Assembly (NCBI RefSeq): GCF_001625085.1
Contig: NZ_BDAW01000009.1
Coordinates: forward strand, 1-64,000
Reading direction: 5' to 3'
From: Nocardia acidivorans NBRC 108247
GTDB lineage: Bacteria; Actinomycetota; Actinomycetes; Mycobacteriales; Mycobacteriaceae
DNA: 64,000 nt
The notes under the pieces are model-generated. The model was not told where the DNA came from. It did not search any database and saw nothing but the letters and a program-made list of their open reading frames with translations. A program made the translations under genes and the position numbers. This document shows, piece by piece, positions 52,868 to 61,992 of the stretch (position 1 is the first letter of the stretch; each line of letters begins with the position of its first letter).

Positions 52868-52990
52868 GCACTCGGCGACGACGAGAACCGATTCACCCCC
52901 CGAATTCCTCGACCGGGTCAACGAAGCCCTGGACATCGTGCTCGCTGACGGAGCCCATGCGCTGAACACCACCGGCATGGCCGCGCTCAT
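52868..52990 (+). pseudogene. Remnant of a TetR-family HTH gene
   Basis: ALGDDENRFTP runs into a frame break at a six-C run (52896-52901). With one C removed it continues EFLDRVNEALDIVLADGAHALNTTGMAA, which resembles the first helices of a TetR DNA-binding domain (VLAADGPxALNTT). No turn-helix or ligand domain follows; the sequence runs into the convergent methyltransferase end. Only about 40 codons remain. Confidence 0.35.
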
Positions 52991-53014
52991 CCGAGCCAAG
53001 CGGGACAAGAGGAT

Positions 53015-53857
53015 TCAGGCGGCGTGCGCGTCGATCACCCAGCAGGCGGCGGTGTAGCGGACCTGATCGCCGCGCACGAACGGCTCGAACGCCGCGCGCA
53101 CGACCTCGATCACCCGTGCGCGTGTGGACTCATCGACCTCGGGCAGTGCGAGCCCGACGGGGCCGAAATGGGTGAAGTAGTGGATCAGCGCGTCCTCGGG
53201 CATCGCGCACTCCACATCGGCGGGCCGGATCGCGATATCGGACCATCCGCTCTCGGTGAGAATGCCGTGCACGCGCTGGTCATCGGCGAAACCGAACTGG
53301 CCGGGCGCATCGGGGACGCGCGCGGGCAGATCCGGCAGCAGCGGCGCCGCGGCACGCTCGGCGGTGGTCATGAACGGATTGTCCTGCGGACCCCGCCACA
53401 CCAGCAGGCGCAGTGCCGCACCCGGCCGGGCCGCGGCCCGCAGATTCGTGAACGCGGCCACCGGATCCGGGAAGAACATCACCCCGAACCGCGACATGAT
53501 CAGATCGAACCGCGCGGGCTCGAAATCGTAGGTTTGCGCGTCGGCGAGCAGAAAACTCACCGGCAGGCCCGCATCGGCGGCGCGTTCGCGGGCCGCGTCG
53601 ATCATCGGCTCGGAGATATCCACTCCCACACAGCTTCCCGGCGCACCCACCCGCCGTGCCGCGGCGAACGTGGTGGCCCCGGCCCCGCACCCCACATCCA
53701 GGATCCGCAGCCCCGAGCCCGCGATCACCGGTTGCACCAGCAACTCCTCGAGCGGTTTCATCACCTGATCGAGCAACCCCTGCGACTGCACCCACACCTG
53801 CCCCGAGCGGCCGTTCCAGCGACTGCTCTGCTCATGGGTCCGCGATTCGGTGGCCAT
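53015..53857 (-). CDS. Class I SAM-dependent methyltransferase
   Basis: This 280-residue enzyme has motif I ILDVGCGAGATTFAAAR, motif II CVGVDISEPMI, and ARFDLIMSRFGVMFFPDP (post-I/III), as in UbiE-like and small-molecule methyltransferases. ATG 53857 is supported by AAAGGAG six bases ahead. It is divergent from a MerR gene, and a 19-base promoter spacer lies between them, so it is probably the MerR target. The substrate is unknown. Confidence 0.9.
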   Translation of the reverse strand: MATESRTHEQSSRWNGRSGQVWVQSQGLLDQVMKPLEELLVQPVIAGSGLRILDVGCGAGATTFAAARRVGAPGSCVGVDISEPMIDAARERAADAGLPVSFLLADAQTYDFEPARFDLIMSRFGVMFFPDPVAAFTNLRAAARPGAALRLLVWRGPQDNPFMTTAERAAAPLLPDLPARVPDAPGQFGFADDQRVHGILTESGWSDIAIRPADVECAMPEDALIHYFTHFGPVGLALPEVDESTRARVIEVVRAAFEPFVRGDQVRYTAACWVIDAHAA

Positions 53858-53898
53858 GGGATTCTCCTTTACTCGCCGGGAAGTGCGGTGCACACTCC

Positions 53899-53929
53899 AC
53901 CTTGTCAGTTCAACCCGGCTCGAGGTCAA
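53899..53929 (-). promoter_or_regulatory. MerR-type promoter of the methyltransferase
   Basis: On the minus strand TTGACC (53929-53924) and CAAGGT (53904-53899) are separated by 19 bases, the over-long spacing typical of MerR-activated promoters. The MerR gene starts at 53932. Confidence 0.4.
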
Positions 53930-53931
53930 CC

Positions 53932-54342
53932 ATGCGCTCGGATACGGACCTGGATATCGGTGAGGTCATCGCCCGCTCGGGCGTGCCCGCCTCCACCCTG
54001 CGCTACTACGAACAGCGCAACCTCATCGCCTCCACCGGCCGCCGCGGTCAGCGCCGCCAATACGCCCCGGACGTCCTGGTGCAATTGGCGCTGATCGCGA
54101 TGGCGCGCGGGGCCGGATTCACCCTCGACGACATCGCCGCCATGTTCACCGACGACGGTCGCCCCCACATCGATCGCACCCTGCTCGCGGACAAAGCCGA
54201 CGCACTCGACCGCACCCTCGCCGAGCTCACCACCGTGCGCGACACTCTGCGCCACGCCGCCGCCTGCCCCGCGCCCACCCATATGCAATGCCCGACCTTC
54301 CGGGCCATGCTCACCGCGGCTTCGGGCATCGCGCTCACCTGA
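53932..54342 (+). CDS. MerR-family regulator
   Basis: This 136-residue regulator has the winged HTH DIGEVIARSGVPASTLRYYEQRNLI, then RRGQRRQYAPDVLVQLALIAMARGAGFTLDDIAAMF and a coiled-coil (LADKADALDRTLAELTTVRDTLRHAAAC). The two Cys near the C-terminus (AACPAP, MQCPTF) suit a metal or redox sensor of the SoxR-like group, although the SoxR cluster pattern is absent. It is divergent from the methyltransferase. Its end overlaps a decayed gene on the other strand by eight bases. Confidence 0.9.
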   Translation: MRSDTDLDIGEVIARSGVPASTLRYYEQRNLIASTGRRGQRRQYAPDVLVQLALIAMARGAGFTLDDIAAMFTDDGRPHIDRTLLADKADALDRTLAELTTVRDTLRHAAACPAPTHMQCPTFRAMLTAASGIALT

Positions 54343-54621
54343 GGACGGACCGGATGACCAAGGTGCGCAACGGCATATCGAATTCCCCGGACGCGGTCTC
54401 CGGGCGCGCCCGCAGATAGGCCGTGATGCGCGCGAGCACCTGGGCACGCTCATCGGGTGAGACCACCAGGGTGTGCGAAGCGGTGCCAACGCCCACCGCA
54501 CCCCCGCGAGCGGATAATCCGGTCGATGCTCGTCATAGGCGTTCGCGTGCGCGCCGAACGAACTCGCCCGGCGCGCGTGCACGACCGAATCCCGTTGCCC
54601 GCCATCATGTCCTGCGCTCAT
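54335..54621 (-). pseudogene. Internally deleted SAM methyltransferase gene
   Basis: The start (about 54621-54490) reads like a methyltransferase N-terminus: RASSFGAHANAYDEHRPDYPLAGVRWAL. The end (about 54480-54335, another frame) reads HTLVVSPDERAQVLARITAYLRARPETA and onward to VIRSVLR, a typical C-terminus of the same family. The whole SAM-binding core, perhaps 150 codons, is missing, and the frames do not match. This is a deletion derivative, not a functional gene. Confidence 0.6.
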
Positions 54622-54644
54622 CCGGCCATGCTAGGCCGCCGCGG

Positions 54645-55541
54645 TCAATGCGAGTGCGCGTACAGGTGCGGCAGCAGGTGTTCGGCCACGGCGGCGGGGT
54701 GCTCCGCGTGCAGGAAATGGCCGGTATCGGGGAGCTGCGCGGCCGGGATCCCGGCGTGTGCGGCCAGTAGGCGTTGCAGATCCGGGGACATGCAGCCGTC
54801 ATGGCCGCCGGACAGGGCCAAGGTCGGCAGGGCGGCGGCGGGGGCGGTGATCAAGGCGTGGAAATCGCGGGTGGGGGCGCGGTGCACGGTGAACAGCGAA
54901 CGGTAGTAGCGGGTGGCGGCCCACGCGGTCGCCGGATCGGTGAAAACCCGTGCGGTGGGCGCGAAATCGGTGTCGGAGAACGACCAGTCCGGGGACCAGC
55001 GATGCCACAGGCGGCGGACCACGGCCGCGTTGTCGCGGGTCAGCAGGCGCGGGGACAGGCCCGACTGCATCACCGGAATATATGAAGACATCAGGGTTTG
55101 GCGGGGCAGATAGCGGGCCGCGGCCGGCGGGAAGCCGCCACCGAACGGCGGGATCGCCAACTGGGTCAGCGAAAGCCACTGGCGGGGATGACGTTTGGCC
55201 AGCACCATCGCCGCGAACGCCCCCCAGTCATGCCCCACCAGATGCGTCGGTGGACCACCCAGGGCGCGATGCCAGGCCGCGATGTCCTGCGCGACCGCGA
55301 TCAGGTCGTAGCGGGCGGTGCGCGAGGCCGACTCGGGGGTGTACCCGCGCAACCACGGGGTCAGCACCTGGAAACCGGACTCCACCAGCAGCGGGATCAG
55401 CCCGTCCCAACTGTGCGGGGTATCGGGGAACCCGTGTAACAGCATCACCAGCGGTGCCTCGGCCTCCCCGAAATGCCGGGCCGACAACAACAATCCGTCA
55501 CGCCGCAACTCCAGCGACTCACCGGGATCAGCCGATGTCAT
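54645..55541 (-). CDS. Epoxide-hydrolase-like alpha/beta hydrolase
   Basis: This 298-residue enzyme has HGFPDTPHSW (oxyanion loop with the HGFP of epoxide hydrolases), GHDWGAF with nucleophile Asp, and LPDTGHFLHAEHP (His). A lid region lies at about 140-225. The Asp nucleophile separates it from esterases; haloalkane or epoxide substrates are possible. ATG 55541 follows GAGAGG. It is the first gene after a 368-base gap and stands next to the decayed methyltransferase. The gap 55542-55909 shows no gene. Confidence 0.87.
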   Translation of the reverse strand: MTSADPGESLELRRDGLLLSARHFGEAEAPLVMLLHGFPDTPHSWDGLIPLLVESGFQVLTPWLRGYTPESASRTARYDLIAVAQDIAAWHRALGGPPTHLVGHDWGAFAAMVLAKRHPRQWLSLTQLAIPPFGGGFPPAAARYLPRQTLMSSYIPVMQSGLSPRLLTRDNAAVVRRLWHRWSPDWSFSDTDFAPTARVFTDPATAWAATRYYRSLFTVHRAPTRDFHALITAPAAALPTLALSGGHDGCMSPDLQRLLAAHAGIPAAQLPDTGHFLHAEHPAAVAEHLLPHLYAHSH

Positions 55542-55909
55542 GACAACCTCTCTTCGAACGCGATCCACCCCGCCGCGGCCGAGCGCACCGTGGGGCGCAC
55601 CGCCGTTCGAGGCGCCCCGGCCGTTCCACCGCGCGCGGCGGAAAGACAGTGGGAGTGCAGCACGGCCACGTACCCCCGGCCGCACCCGCCGGAAACGGCG
55701 AGTGCGGTTGTGCGACAACATATTCGAACGACCCGACCGGCGACGGGAAAACTCGCGTACCCACCCGGAGTGACCCGCCCAGTGGGATTCGCCGCGCGCC
55801 CGGAGCCGGGGTACCGCAGCGACACGGGACGTCGTGCGAACCCGCCGATACGCCTCGCCTCGTGCAATCCCGACCTCACCATGTGCCCACCCGGGCGCGA
55901 GGTGCTCGC

Positions 55910-58873
55910 TCAGCGGCCCCGCCACACCGGGGCACGCTTCTCGACGAACGCGCGCATCCCCTCGCCCGCATCCGCCGAGGACAGCGCGGCCGCGGCGACC
56001 TGACCCTGGCGCGCGAACGCCTCGCCCGTCGACCAATCCGGGGCCTGGTCGATGATCTGCTTACCGGCATCGATACTCAACGGGGCGTTCACCGCGACCC
56101 GCTCGGCCAACTCCAGCGCCGCCTCCAGGGCCTTGCCGGGCGCGGCGACCTGATTGATCAAACCCAGATCCGCCGCGCGCGCCGCGGTGATCGGATCACC
56201 GGTCAGGGTCAACTCCATGGCGATGGCGCGCGGCAGCCGCTGGGACAGGCGCAGCACACCACCGCCCACCGCGACCAGCCCGCGCTTGACCTCCGGAATA
56301 CCGAAGGTCGAATCCTGCGCCGCCACGATCAGATCCGCCGCCAGCGCCAGCTCACAGCCACCGGCCAGCGCCGGACCCTCCACCGCGGCGATGAGTGGTT
56401 TGCGCGGCGGCTGGGACACGATGCCCAGGATGCCGCGCTTCTCGGTGACCGGCACCTCCCCGCGTGCGGCGGCCTTGAGATCCATTCCGGCACTGAAATA
56501 TCCGCCCGCACCGGTCAGAATGGCGATGCGCGCGTTCGGATCGGCCTCATAGGCGTCGATGGCGCGCTCGAGACCCAGCGCGGTCGCCAGATCGATGGCA
56601 TTGCGGGCCTGCGGGCGATTGATCGTGATGATCATGACGTGACCGCGGCGCTCGATCAGCACCGGAGCCGGTGGCGGGGCGGGCAGTGCGATCGGCTCGG
56701 TGCCGCTCACGCGCACCGAATCACCGGAGACGGTGACCGGCAGGCCCAGCCAATCGGTGTCGGTCAGCGCGGTCAGCGTCCGCGCATCGGTGCTGCGCAC
56801 CAGGATTCGCTCACCGGTGGCGGTGAGCACGCTCAGGATCGCCGCCTCGGGCGCGCCCTCGCGGTCATAGGGCAGCGTGTACGCCTCGACCACGCCCGCG
56901 CCCTCGTACCCGGTGCGGGCCGGGCGCGCGGCGGGATGTTCGATCACCGGGGTCAGATGCCGGTACGCCGCGGTCGGCGGGGTCGCCGAATACACCCCGA
57001 TCGCGTGTTTGGTCAGATACCAGCCCAATGAGGTGGCCAGACCGAAGGATTCGGGTTCCGCGCGCAACCGCCGCACCATGGTCGCGACCGCGTGCCCGCC
57101 GTAGTTGTTGCCCGGACCGCCACCGAAGGTCAAACCACCGGTCACCGTCAGCGCGCGCTGGGGATCATCGGCGTCCAAACCCAATTCGCGGGCCGCGATC
57201 TGCACCGCGACCGGGAAACACGCGTACAGGTCCACATGGGCGATGTCCTCGATACCGCGGCCGGTGTGCTCGAGCACCGCCGCACCCAGGGCGCGGATCG
57301 CCGGGGACGCCGCCAATTCGGTGCGCTCGGACACGAACCACTCATCACTGCCCGATGCGCCCGCGTGCAGGAACACCCATTTGTCCTGCGCGATCCCGGC
57401 GGCCTCGGCGGCCGCGGCACTGCACATGATCAGACCGCTGGCCATATCGACGGTCAGGTTCGCGCATTCGAGCTTGGTGTACGGCGCGGAGATCATCCGA
57501 TTCGCCTCGGACACCGTGGCGATCTCCTCGGCCGTGAACTCCTGCGGCTGCCAGGCGTTCGGATTGTCCGCGGCCACCGCCGAGAACCGCGACCACAATT
57601 CGGCCACCGCGCGCGCGTGCTCGGCGGGGGTGCGGCCCTGGCGATGCCGGTTCGCCGACTCGAGCAGCGCGTACATATTGATCGGGGCCAGCAACCCCGC
57701 CGCGGTCTCGGGCGCGTTGTTGGCGGGCTTGTCGATACCGACCGTGCGCGTGGGCCGCACCTCCGAACCCTGGCGCGGCCACTGCAATTCGACCCCCGCG
57801 CGCTGGGCCGCGGCCTGGGTGGCACCGGCCTCGGCGCCGGTCACCAACACGATGTCGTAGTCCCCGGCGGCGATCGCGGCGGCGGCCTCGTTGATCACCA
57901 ACTGGCCACCGTCCCCGCCGAAAGGACTGGACTGCACCGTCTGCACCGGACCCGCACCCACCGCGGCCGCCACCAGCGCACCCAGATCCCCGTACTGCCA
58001 GGAGGTCGGCGATACCGAGAACACCGCGTCCGCGCGCTCGAGCAGGCCCGCGCCCGCACCGGTATCGGCGGCCGCGGCCCGCAACGCGCGCACCGCCAAC
58101 TCCGAAGGATCCGGATAGCCGGGATCGGGGGTGCGCGTGACCACCTGGCCCACACCCACCAGCACCGGCGTGGTCGGGGCGAGCATCGCACCGGAAGCCT
58201 TGTGCCGCACCGCCTTGCGTGCCGCTCGCGCGGGCTCGGCGCCCGCCGCGGCGATCACCGCGGGCAGGCCCGCCAGCGAATCCCGCAGGGCGTCACCGAG
58301 ACTGCGTGCCACCGTCGCACCCAACGGCCCCTCGATCGGCTGCCCCGCCAACCCGGCGTCCAGGTGCACCACCGCACCGGAGTCGTTGCCGCGCACCGTG
58401 ATCCACAAACCCAGCACCAGCCCCTGCGGCCCGGTACCGCGCAGGTGCAGACCGGTGTCGGTCACCTCCCGCACGGTCCAGCGCAGATCCGCCGGAATCC
58501 CCATGAATTTGGCCACCTGCGCGAACTCGAGGCCCGCCTCGGCCTGCCCGGGCCCCTCACCCCGCCAGCCGCCGTGGAAGGTGATCCACTCCGGAATATG
58601 CTGCAACCCGGTCAGATACGCGCTCACCCGCGCCGCATCGGCCGCGATCGCCTGCGAGGCGTACGCCGAGCGGGTGAACTCGCTCAACCCCTCCGGCGGC
58701 ACATGATCCCCGATCGGCACCGCCACCGGCTCGGAGATCTCGCGCCCGGTGAACCCGGCCACCAGATCCCGCACGATCCGCGGATCGCGCCGCACCGCCC
58801 CGAGCAACTCACCCCCCGCCCGGATCTGCTTGCGCACGGCACGGAATCGATCGAACCCGGGAACCGCAGTCAC
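55910..58873 (-). CDS. SRPBCC - thiolase-like - enoyl-CoA hydratase triple fusion
   Basis: This 987-residue protein reads without breaks through three domains. Residues 60-215 are an SRPBCC/START-like domain (YLTGLQHIPEWITFHGGWRGEGPGQAE). Residues 235-725 are a thiolase fold, but the usual Cys loop reads SPFGGDGGQLVINEAA and the GHP loop reads GGGPGNNYGGHA, so the Claisen nucleophile and base are missing, as in SCP2/Ltp-type aldolases. Residues 736-987 are a crotonase with both catalytic Glu (E841 in GCELAL, E861 in GIPEVKRG). GTG 58873 follows GAGGAGG. A hydration followed by retro-aldol cleavage of a CoA ester is a reasonable guess, by analogy with the ChsH-Ltp2 complex. The separate parts are common; the fusion is not one I recognise. 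Confidence 0.88.
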   Translation of the reverse strand: MTAVPGFDRFRAVRKQIRAGGELLGAVRRDPRIVRDLVAGFTGREISEPVAVPIGDHVPPEGLSEFTRSAYASQAIAADAARVSAYLTGLQHIPEWITFHGGWRGEGPGQAEAGLEFAQVAKFMGIPADLRWTVREVTDTGLHLRGTGPQGLVLGLWITVRGNDSGAVVHLDAGLAGQPIEGPLGATVARSLGDALRDSLAGLPAVIAAAGAEPARAARKAVRHKASGAMLAPTTPVLVGVGQVVTRTPDPGYPDPSELAVRALRAAAADTGAGAGLLERADAVFSVSPTSWQYGDLGALVAAAVGAGPVQTVQSSPFGGDGGQLVINEAAAAIAAGDYDIVLVTGAEAGATQAAAQRAGVELQWPRQGSEVRPTRTVGIDKPANNAPETAAGLLAPINMYALLESANRHRQGRTPAEHARAVAELWSRFSAVAADNPNAWQPQEFTAEEIATVSEANRMISAPYTKLECANLTVDMASGLIMCSAAAAEAAGIAQDKWVFLHAGASGSDEWFVSERTELAASPAIRALGAAVLEHTGRGIEDIAHVDLYACFPVAVQIAARELGLDADDPQRALTVTGGLTFGGGPGNNYGGHAVATMVRRLRAEPESFGLATSLGWYLTKHAIGVYSATPPTAAYRHLTPVIEHPAARPARTGYEGAGVVEAYTLPYDREGAPEAAILSVLTATGERILVRSTDARTLTALTDTDWLGLPVTVSGDSVRVSGTEPIALPAPPPAPVLIERRGHVMIITINRPQARNAIDLATALGLERAIDAYEADPNARIAILTGAGGYFSAGMDLKAAARGEVPVTEKRGILGIVSQPPRKPLIAAVEGPALAGGCELALAADLIVAAQDSTFGIPEVKRGLVAVGGGVLRLSQRLPRAIAMELTLTGDPITAARAADLGLINQVAAPGKALEAALELAERVAVNAPLSIDAGKQIIDQAPDWSTGEAFARQGQVAAAALSSADAGEGMRAFVEKRAPVWRGR

Positions 58874-59016
58874 CTCGGGACCTCCTCTTCGAGGGTGAGA
58901 GCATCAATGCCTCACCGTATCGCCCACACCCGGCAAACGGGAGGGCAGATTCGGCCGCAACCGGTCGGCGGGGACCCGGCCACCACCGCGCCGGAATGAC
59001 CGGCAGGCGTAGACCG

Positions 59017-59061
59017 GGCCCGATCACCGGCCCGCCTCGCGGCCGGATCGTCATCGGCCCT
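59017..59061. terminator. Imperfect hairpin after mshC
   Basis: GGGCCCGAT...CCGGCC (59017-59032) faces GGCCGG...ATCGGCCC (59042-59061). It lies 130 bases after the mshC stop, within the 318-base gap 58874-59191, which has no other feature that I see. Confidence 0.4.
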
Positions 59062-59191
59062 CAGGCGCACTTCTCGCGCACCGCCCGGTCCCCGCGGGTG
59101 CTTGCCCGACTGTCGGCATGCACCGCACCGGAGCGTGGGCGGGCGGGCCGGCGCGCGCGGGGTGCGCCTGGCGCGGGTCGGTACCCGTGCC

Positions 59192-60430
59192 TCAGAGCTG
59201 AATGCCCAGCAGCGCGTCCACCGCATCGCGGATCAATGCGGGAGCCTCGGCGTCCGGGCCGCCGTAGGCCAGCGCCTGGGCGGCCCAGGCATCCACCGCG
59301 GCAAGGGCTTTGGGGGTGTCCAGATCATCGGCCAGATGCTGACGCAGGCGTGCGACGGTGTCCGCCGCGTCCGGACCCGAGGCCAGCGCGGTCGCCGCAC
59401 GCCAGCGCTCGAGGCGCGACAGCGCCTCGGACAGCACCGCATCGGACCATTGGCGATCCTGGCGGTAATGTCCGGCGAACAGGCCCAGGCGAATCGCGGC
59501 CGGATCGGTGCCCGCGCGGCGCAGCGTGGACACGAAGACCAGGTTTCCGCGCGATTTGGACATTTTCTCGCCGTCGAGGCCGATCAGCCCGGCGTGCACG
59601 TAGTGGCGGGCGAAGCGGCGGCCCTTGACCAGTGCCTCGGCATGCGCGGTGGAGTATTCGTGATGCGGGTAGATCAGATCGCTGCCGCCGCCCTGGATAT
59701 CGAATTCGGTGCCGATGCGATTGAGCGCGATCGCCGCACACTCGATATGCCAGCCCGGGCGGCCCGCCCCGAACGGCGCGGGCCAGGACGGCTCACCCGC
59801 GCGGGCGGCCCGCCACAGCAGCGCGTCGATCGGATCGCGCTTGCCCGGACGCTCGGGATCGCCCCCGCGTTCGGCGAACAGCCGCTCCATGGTGGCCCGG
59901 TCATAGCCGGACTCGTAGCCGAACTGTTCGGTCGCGTCATGGCGGAAGTAGACGTCCGGGAACTCCGGATCATCGACCACGTACGCCGCACCCGAGGCCA
60001 GGAGCTTGTCGACGAGTTCGACCACCTCCTGCACCGATTCGATCGCGCCGATGTAGTGCGCGGGCGGCACCACCCGCAGCGCCGCCATATCCTCGCGGAA
60101 CAGATTGATCTCGCGGGTGCCCAGATCGCGCCAGTCGATACCGTCGCGGTGCGCGCGCTCGAACAGCGGATCGTCCACATCGGTGACGTTCTGCACGTAG
60201 TGCACCTCGTGCCCGGCATCGCGCCACAACCGGTTGACCAGGTCGAAGGTCAGGTAGGTGGCCGCGTGCCCGAGGTGGGTGGCGTCATAGGGGGTGATGC
60301 CGCAGACGTACATGGTGGCGGTCGCCCCGGGGGTGACCGGGCGCACCTGCCGGTCGGCGGTGTCGTACAAACGCAACGCCGGTCCGGATCCGGGGACGGT
60401 CGGGACAGCGGTATCGGACCAGGACTGCAT
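59192..60430 (-). CDS. mshC: Cysteine:glucosaminyl-inositol ligase (MshC)
   Basis: MshC joins cysteine to GlcN-inositol with ATP, an essential step of mycothiol synthesis; it evolved from cysteinyl-tRNA synthetase. The 412-residue protein has the HIGH-type motif [16 protein letters not shown], the zinc and cysteine site region, [13 protein letters not shown], and KMSKSRGN. It lacks the tRNA-binding C-terminal domain of CysS, as expected. ATG 60430. In M. tuberculosis cysQ lies just upstream; here the gap is 166 bases and cysQ is absent. Confidence 0.96.
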   Translation of the reverse strand: MQSWSDTAVPTVPGSGPALRLYDTADRQVRPVTPGATATMYVCGITPYDATHLGHAATYLTFDLVNRLWRDAGHEVHYVQNVTDVDDPLFERAHRDGIDWRDLGTREINLFREDMAALRVVPPAHYIGAIESVQEVVELVDKLLASGAAYVVDDPEFPDVYFRHDATEQFGYESGYDRATMERLFAERGGDPERPGKRDPIDALLWRAARAGEPSWPAPFGAGRPGWHIECAAIALNRIGTEFDIQGGGSDLIYPHHEYSTAHAEALVKGRRFARHYVHAGLIGLDGEKMSKSRGNLVFVSTLRRAGTDPAAIRLGLFAGHYRQDRQWSDAVLSEALSRLERWRAATALASGPDAADTVARLRQHLADDLDTPKALAAVDAWAAQALAYGGPDAEAPALIRDAVDALLGIQL

Positions 60431-60452
60431 GAATCGAGGTTAACCGTGTGAC

Positions 60453-60473
60453 GGGCGCGCGACCCGCGCGCCC
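60453..60473. terminator. Hairpin between the SCO1664-family gene and mshC
   Basis: GGGCGCGCG and CGCGCGCCC form a perfect 9-bp stem with a 3-base loop. It lies 22 bases before the mshC start and may end transcripts from the upstream block, or sit in the mshC leader. Confidence 0.55.
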
Positions 60474-60521
60474 CCGCTCACCGGTCCCGGCCCACTCTTC
60501 CGGGCATACCGCATGACCAGC

Positions 60522-60562
60522 ACCTTAATACCGTCCCCGCGCACGTCAATGATTGAAATCAT
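60522..60562 (-). promoter_or_regulatory. Candidate mshC promoter with palindrome
   Basis: On the minus strand TTGACG (60549-60544), a 16-base spacer and TAAGGT (60527-60522) form a promoter. The palindrome ATGATT-GA-AATCAT (60549-60562) touches the -35, so a regulator could bind there. Confidence 0.4.
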
Positions 60563-60596
60563 GATGCAGACAACGTTTTCGCCCCGCCGAACGATC

Positions 60597-61376
60597 TCAG
60601 AACGCGGGCCAGGGGATCGGGCGCGCACCGGACGGTAGCGGCATCACCGGATTCTCCAGCAATCCCTGCGCGCGTACCTCGAGCGCGCGCACCTCCTCCT
60701 CGGTGATCAACTCCGACAGCCGCGTACCCAGCTCACCGGGCAGCGCCTTGACCAAAACCGTGATGTCGGTGAGCAATTCGTCATCGATGCTCTCTCCGGC
60801 CCAGCCCCACAGCACCGTGCGCAGTTTGGGTTCGGTATTGAGGCAGATGCCGTGATCGACCCCGTACACGCGCCCGTCCACCCCGGACAGCACATGCCCG
60901 CCCTTGCGGTCGGCATTGTTGATCAGCACATCGAGCACCGCCATGCGCAGCAGTCGCGGGTCATGCGCGTGCACCAGCGACACCGGATGCCCGGACGGAT
61001 CCAGCGCCCGCAACACCTCGCGATATCCCTCGGCGATCTCCCCCACCGGCACCAGATCCACCAATTCCGGGCCGTCCTCGACGGTGTCCACCCACCGCTG
61101 CACCATGCCAGGCCCGTACGGGCCCTCGCGCAGTACGGTTTCGGGGATCACGCCCCACCCCAGCGCCTGCGACACCGCATAGGAGGCGACCTCGCGCTCG
61201 GCCAGGGTGCCGTCCGGGAAATCCCACAGCGGGCGCTCCCCGCGTACCGGTTTGTACACCACCCGCAGCGGCTGGGGCCCGTCCTGTTCGGCCTCGCACA
61301 CCAGCGTCACATTGCTGGCGGTGGTGACCTGCCCGATCACCGTCAGTTCGGCGGTGCGCAGCGGGTCGTTCGACAC
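60597..61376 (-). CDS. SCO1664-family kinase-fold protein
   Basis: This 259-residue protein resembles a PI3/4-kinase-like fold: VVYKPVRGERPLWDFPDGTLAEREVA (nucleotide Lys), LINNADRKGGHVL (catalytic loop) and VYGVDHGICLN (metal Asp). I recall its M. tuberculosis counterpart as Rv2133c. Activity is not established. GTG 61376 begins two bases after the DUF3090 stop, with GAGG upstream, so the pair is translationally linked. It is part of the conserved uppP-to-mshC block. Confidence 0.9.
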   Translation of the reverse strand: MSNDPLRTAELTVIGQVTTASNVTLVCEAEQDGPQPLRVVYKPVRGERPLWDFPDGTLAEREVASYAVSQALGWGVIPETVLREGPYGPGMVQRWVDTVEDGPELVDLVPVGEIAEGYREVLRALDPSGHPVSLVHAHDPRLLRMAVLDVLINNADRKGGHVLSGVDGRVYGVDHGICLNTEPKLRTVLWGWAGESIDDELLTDITVLVKALPGELGTRLSELITEEEVRALEVRAQGLLENPVMPLPSGARPIPWPAF

Positions 61377-61377
61377 A

Positions 61378-61965
61378 TCAATCCTCTAGCTCGGTGGTGG
61401 CGCCGAAGATATCGCCACGCTTGTACCCGTTGGTGCGCACGCACATATGCCCGTTCGGGGACAACGGTTCATTGCACAGCGGGCACGGCGGCCGTCCCGC
61501 CGCGATCACCCGCGTGGACCGCAATGCGAATTCGCGGGCCTGCACCGGGGTCAGGAATACCCGCACCGCGTCCGGGCCCTCCTCGGTGTCATCCAGGACC
61601 ACCGATTCATCGACCTCGGTCTCGGTGATGGCCAGCAGCTCCACCACCACCGCGTTGGCATCGGCGTCCCAGCCCAATCCCATGGTGCCGACGCGGAATT
61701 CGGCCTCGATGGGGGTGGCCAGCGGTGCGATATCGGACACATCGGCCGGCTGCGGGGGCACCGGGGTGCCGAAGCGGCGCGCCACCTCGTCCAGCAGCAG
61801 TCCCATCCGATCGGCCAGCACCTTGACCTGCTGCTTCTCCAGCAGCACGCTCACCACGCGCGGATCCTGCACGGCCTGCAGGTAGAAAGCGCGATCGCCC
61901 GGCTCACCGACGGTACCGGCGATGAATCGATCGGGGGTGCGGAAAATATGGATTGCTCGGCCCAT
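61378..61965 (-). CDS. DUF3090 family protein
   Basis: This 195-residue protein begins MGRAIHIFRTPDRFIAGTVGEPGDRAFYLQA and ends with a CPLCNEPL...HMC zinc-like site. ATG 61965 is chosen for an almost ideal ribosome site (GGAGGAGG) in front. The family always sits with the SCO1664-type kinase-fold protein and the histidine phosphatase, as here, but its function is unknown. Confidence 0.92.
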   Translation of the reverse strand: MGRAIHIFRTPDRFIAGTVGEPGDRAFYLQAVQDPRVVSVLLEKQQVKVLADRMGLLLDEVARRFGTPVPPQPADVSDIAPLATPIEAEFRVGTMGLGWDADANAVVVELLAITETEVDESVVLDDTEEGPDAVRVFLTPVQAREFALRSTRVIAAGRPPCPLCNEPLSPNGHMCVRTNGYKRGDIFGATTELED

Positions 61966-61992
61966 GGCACCTCCTCCAAAGCTCACTCACCA

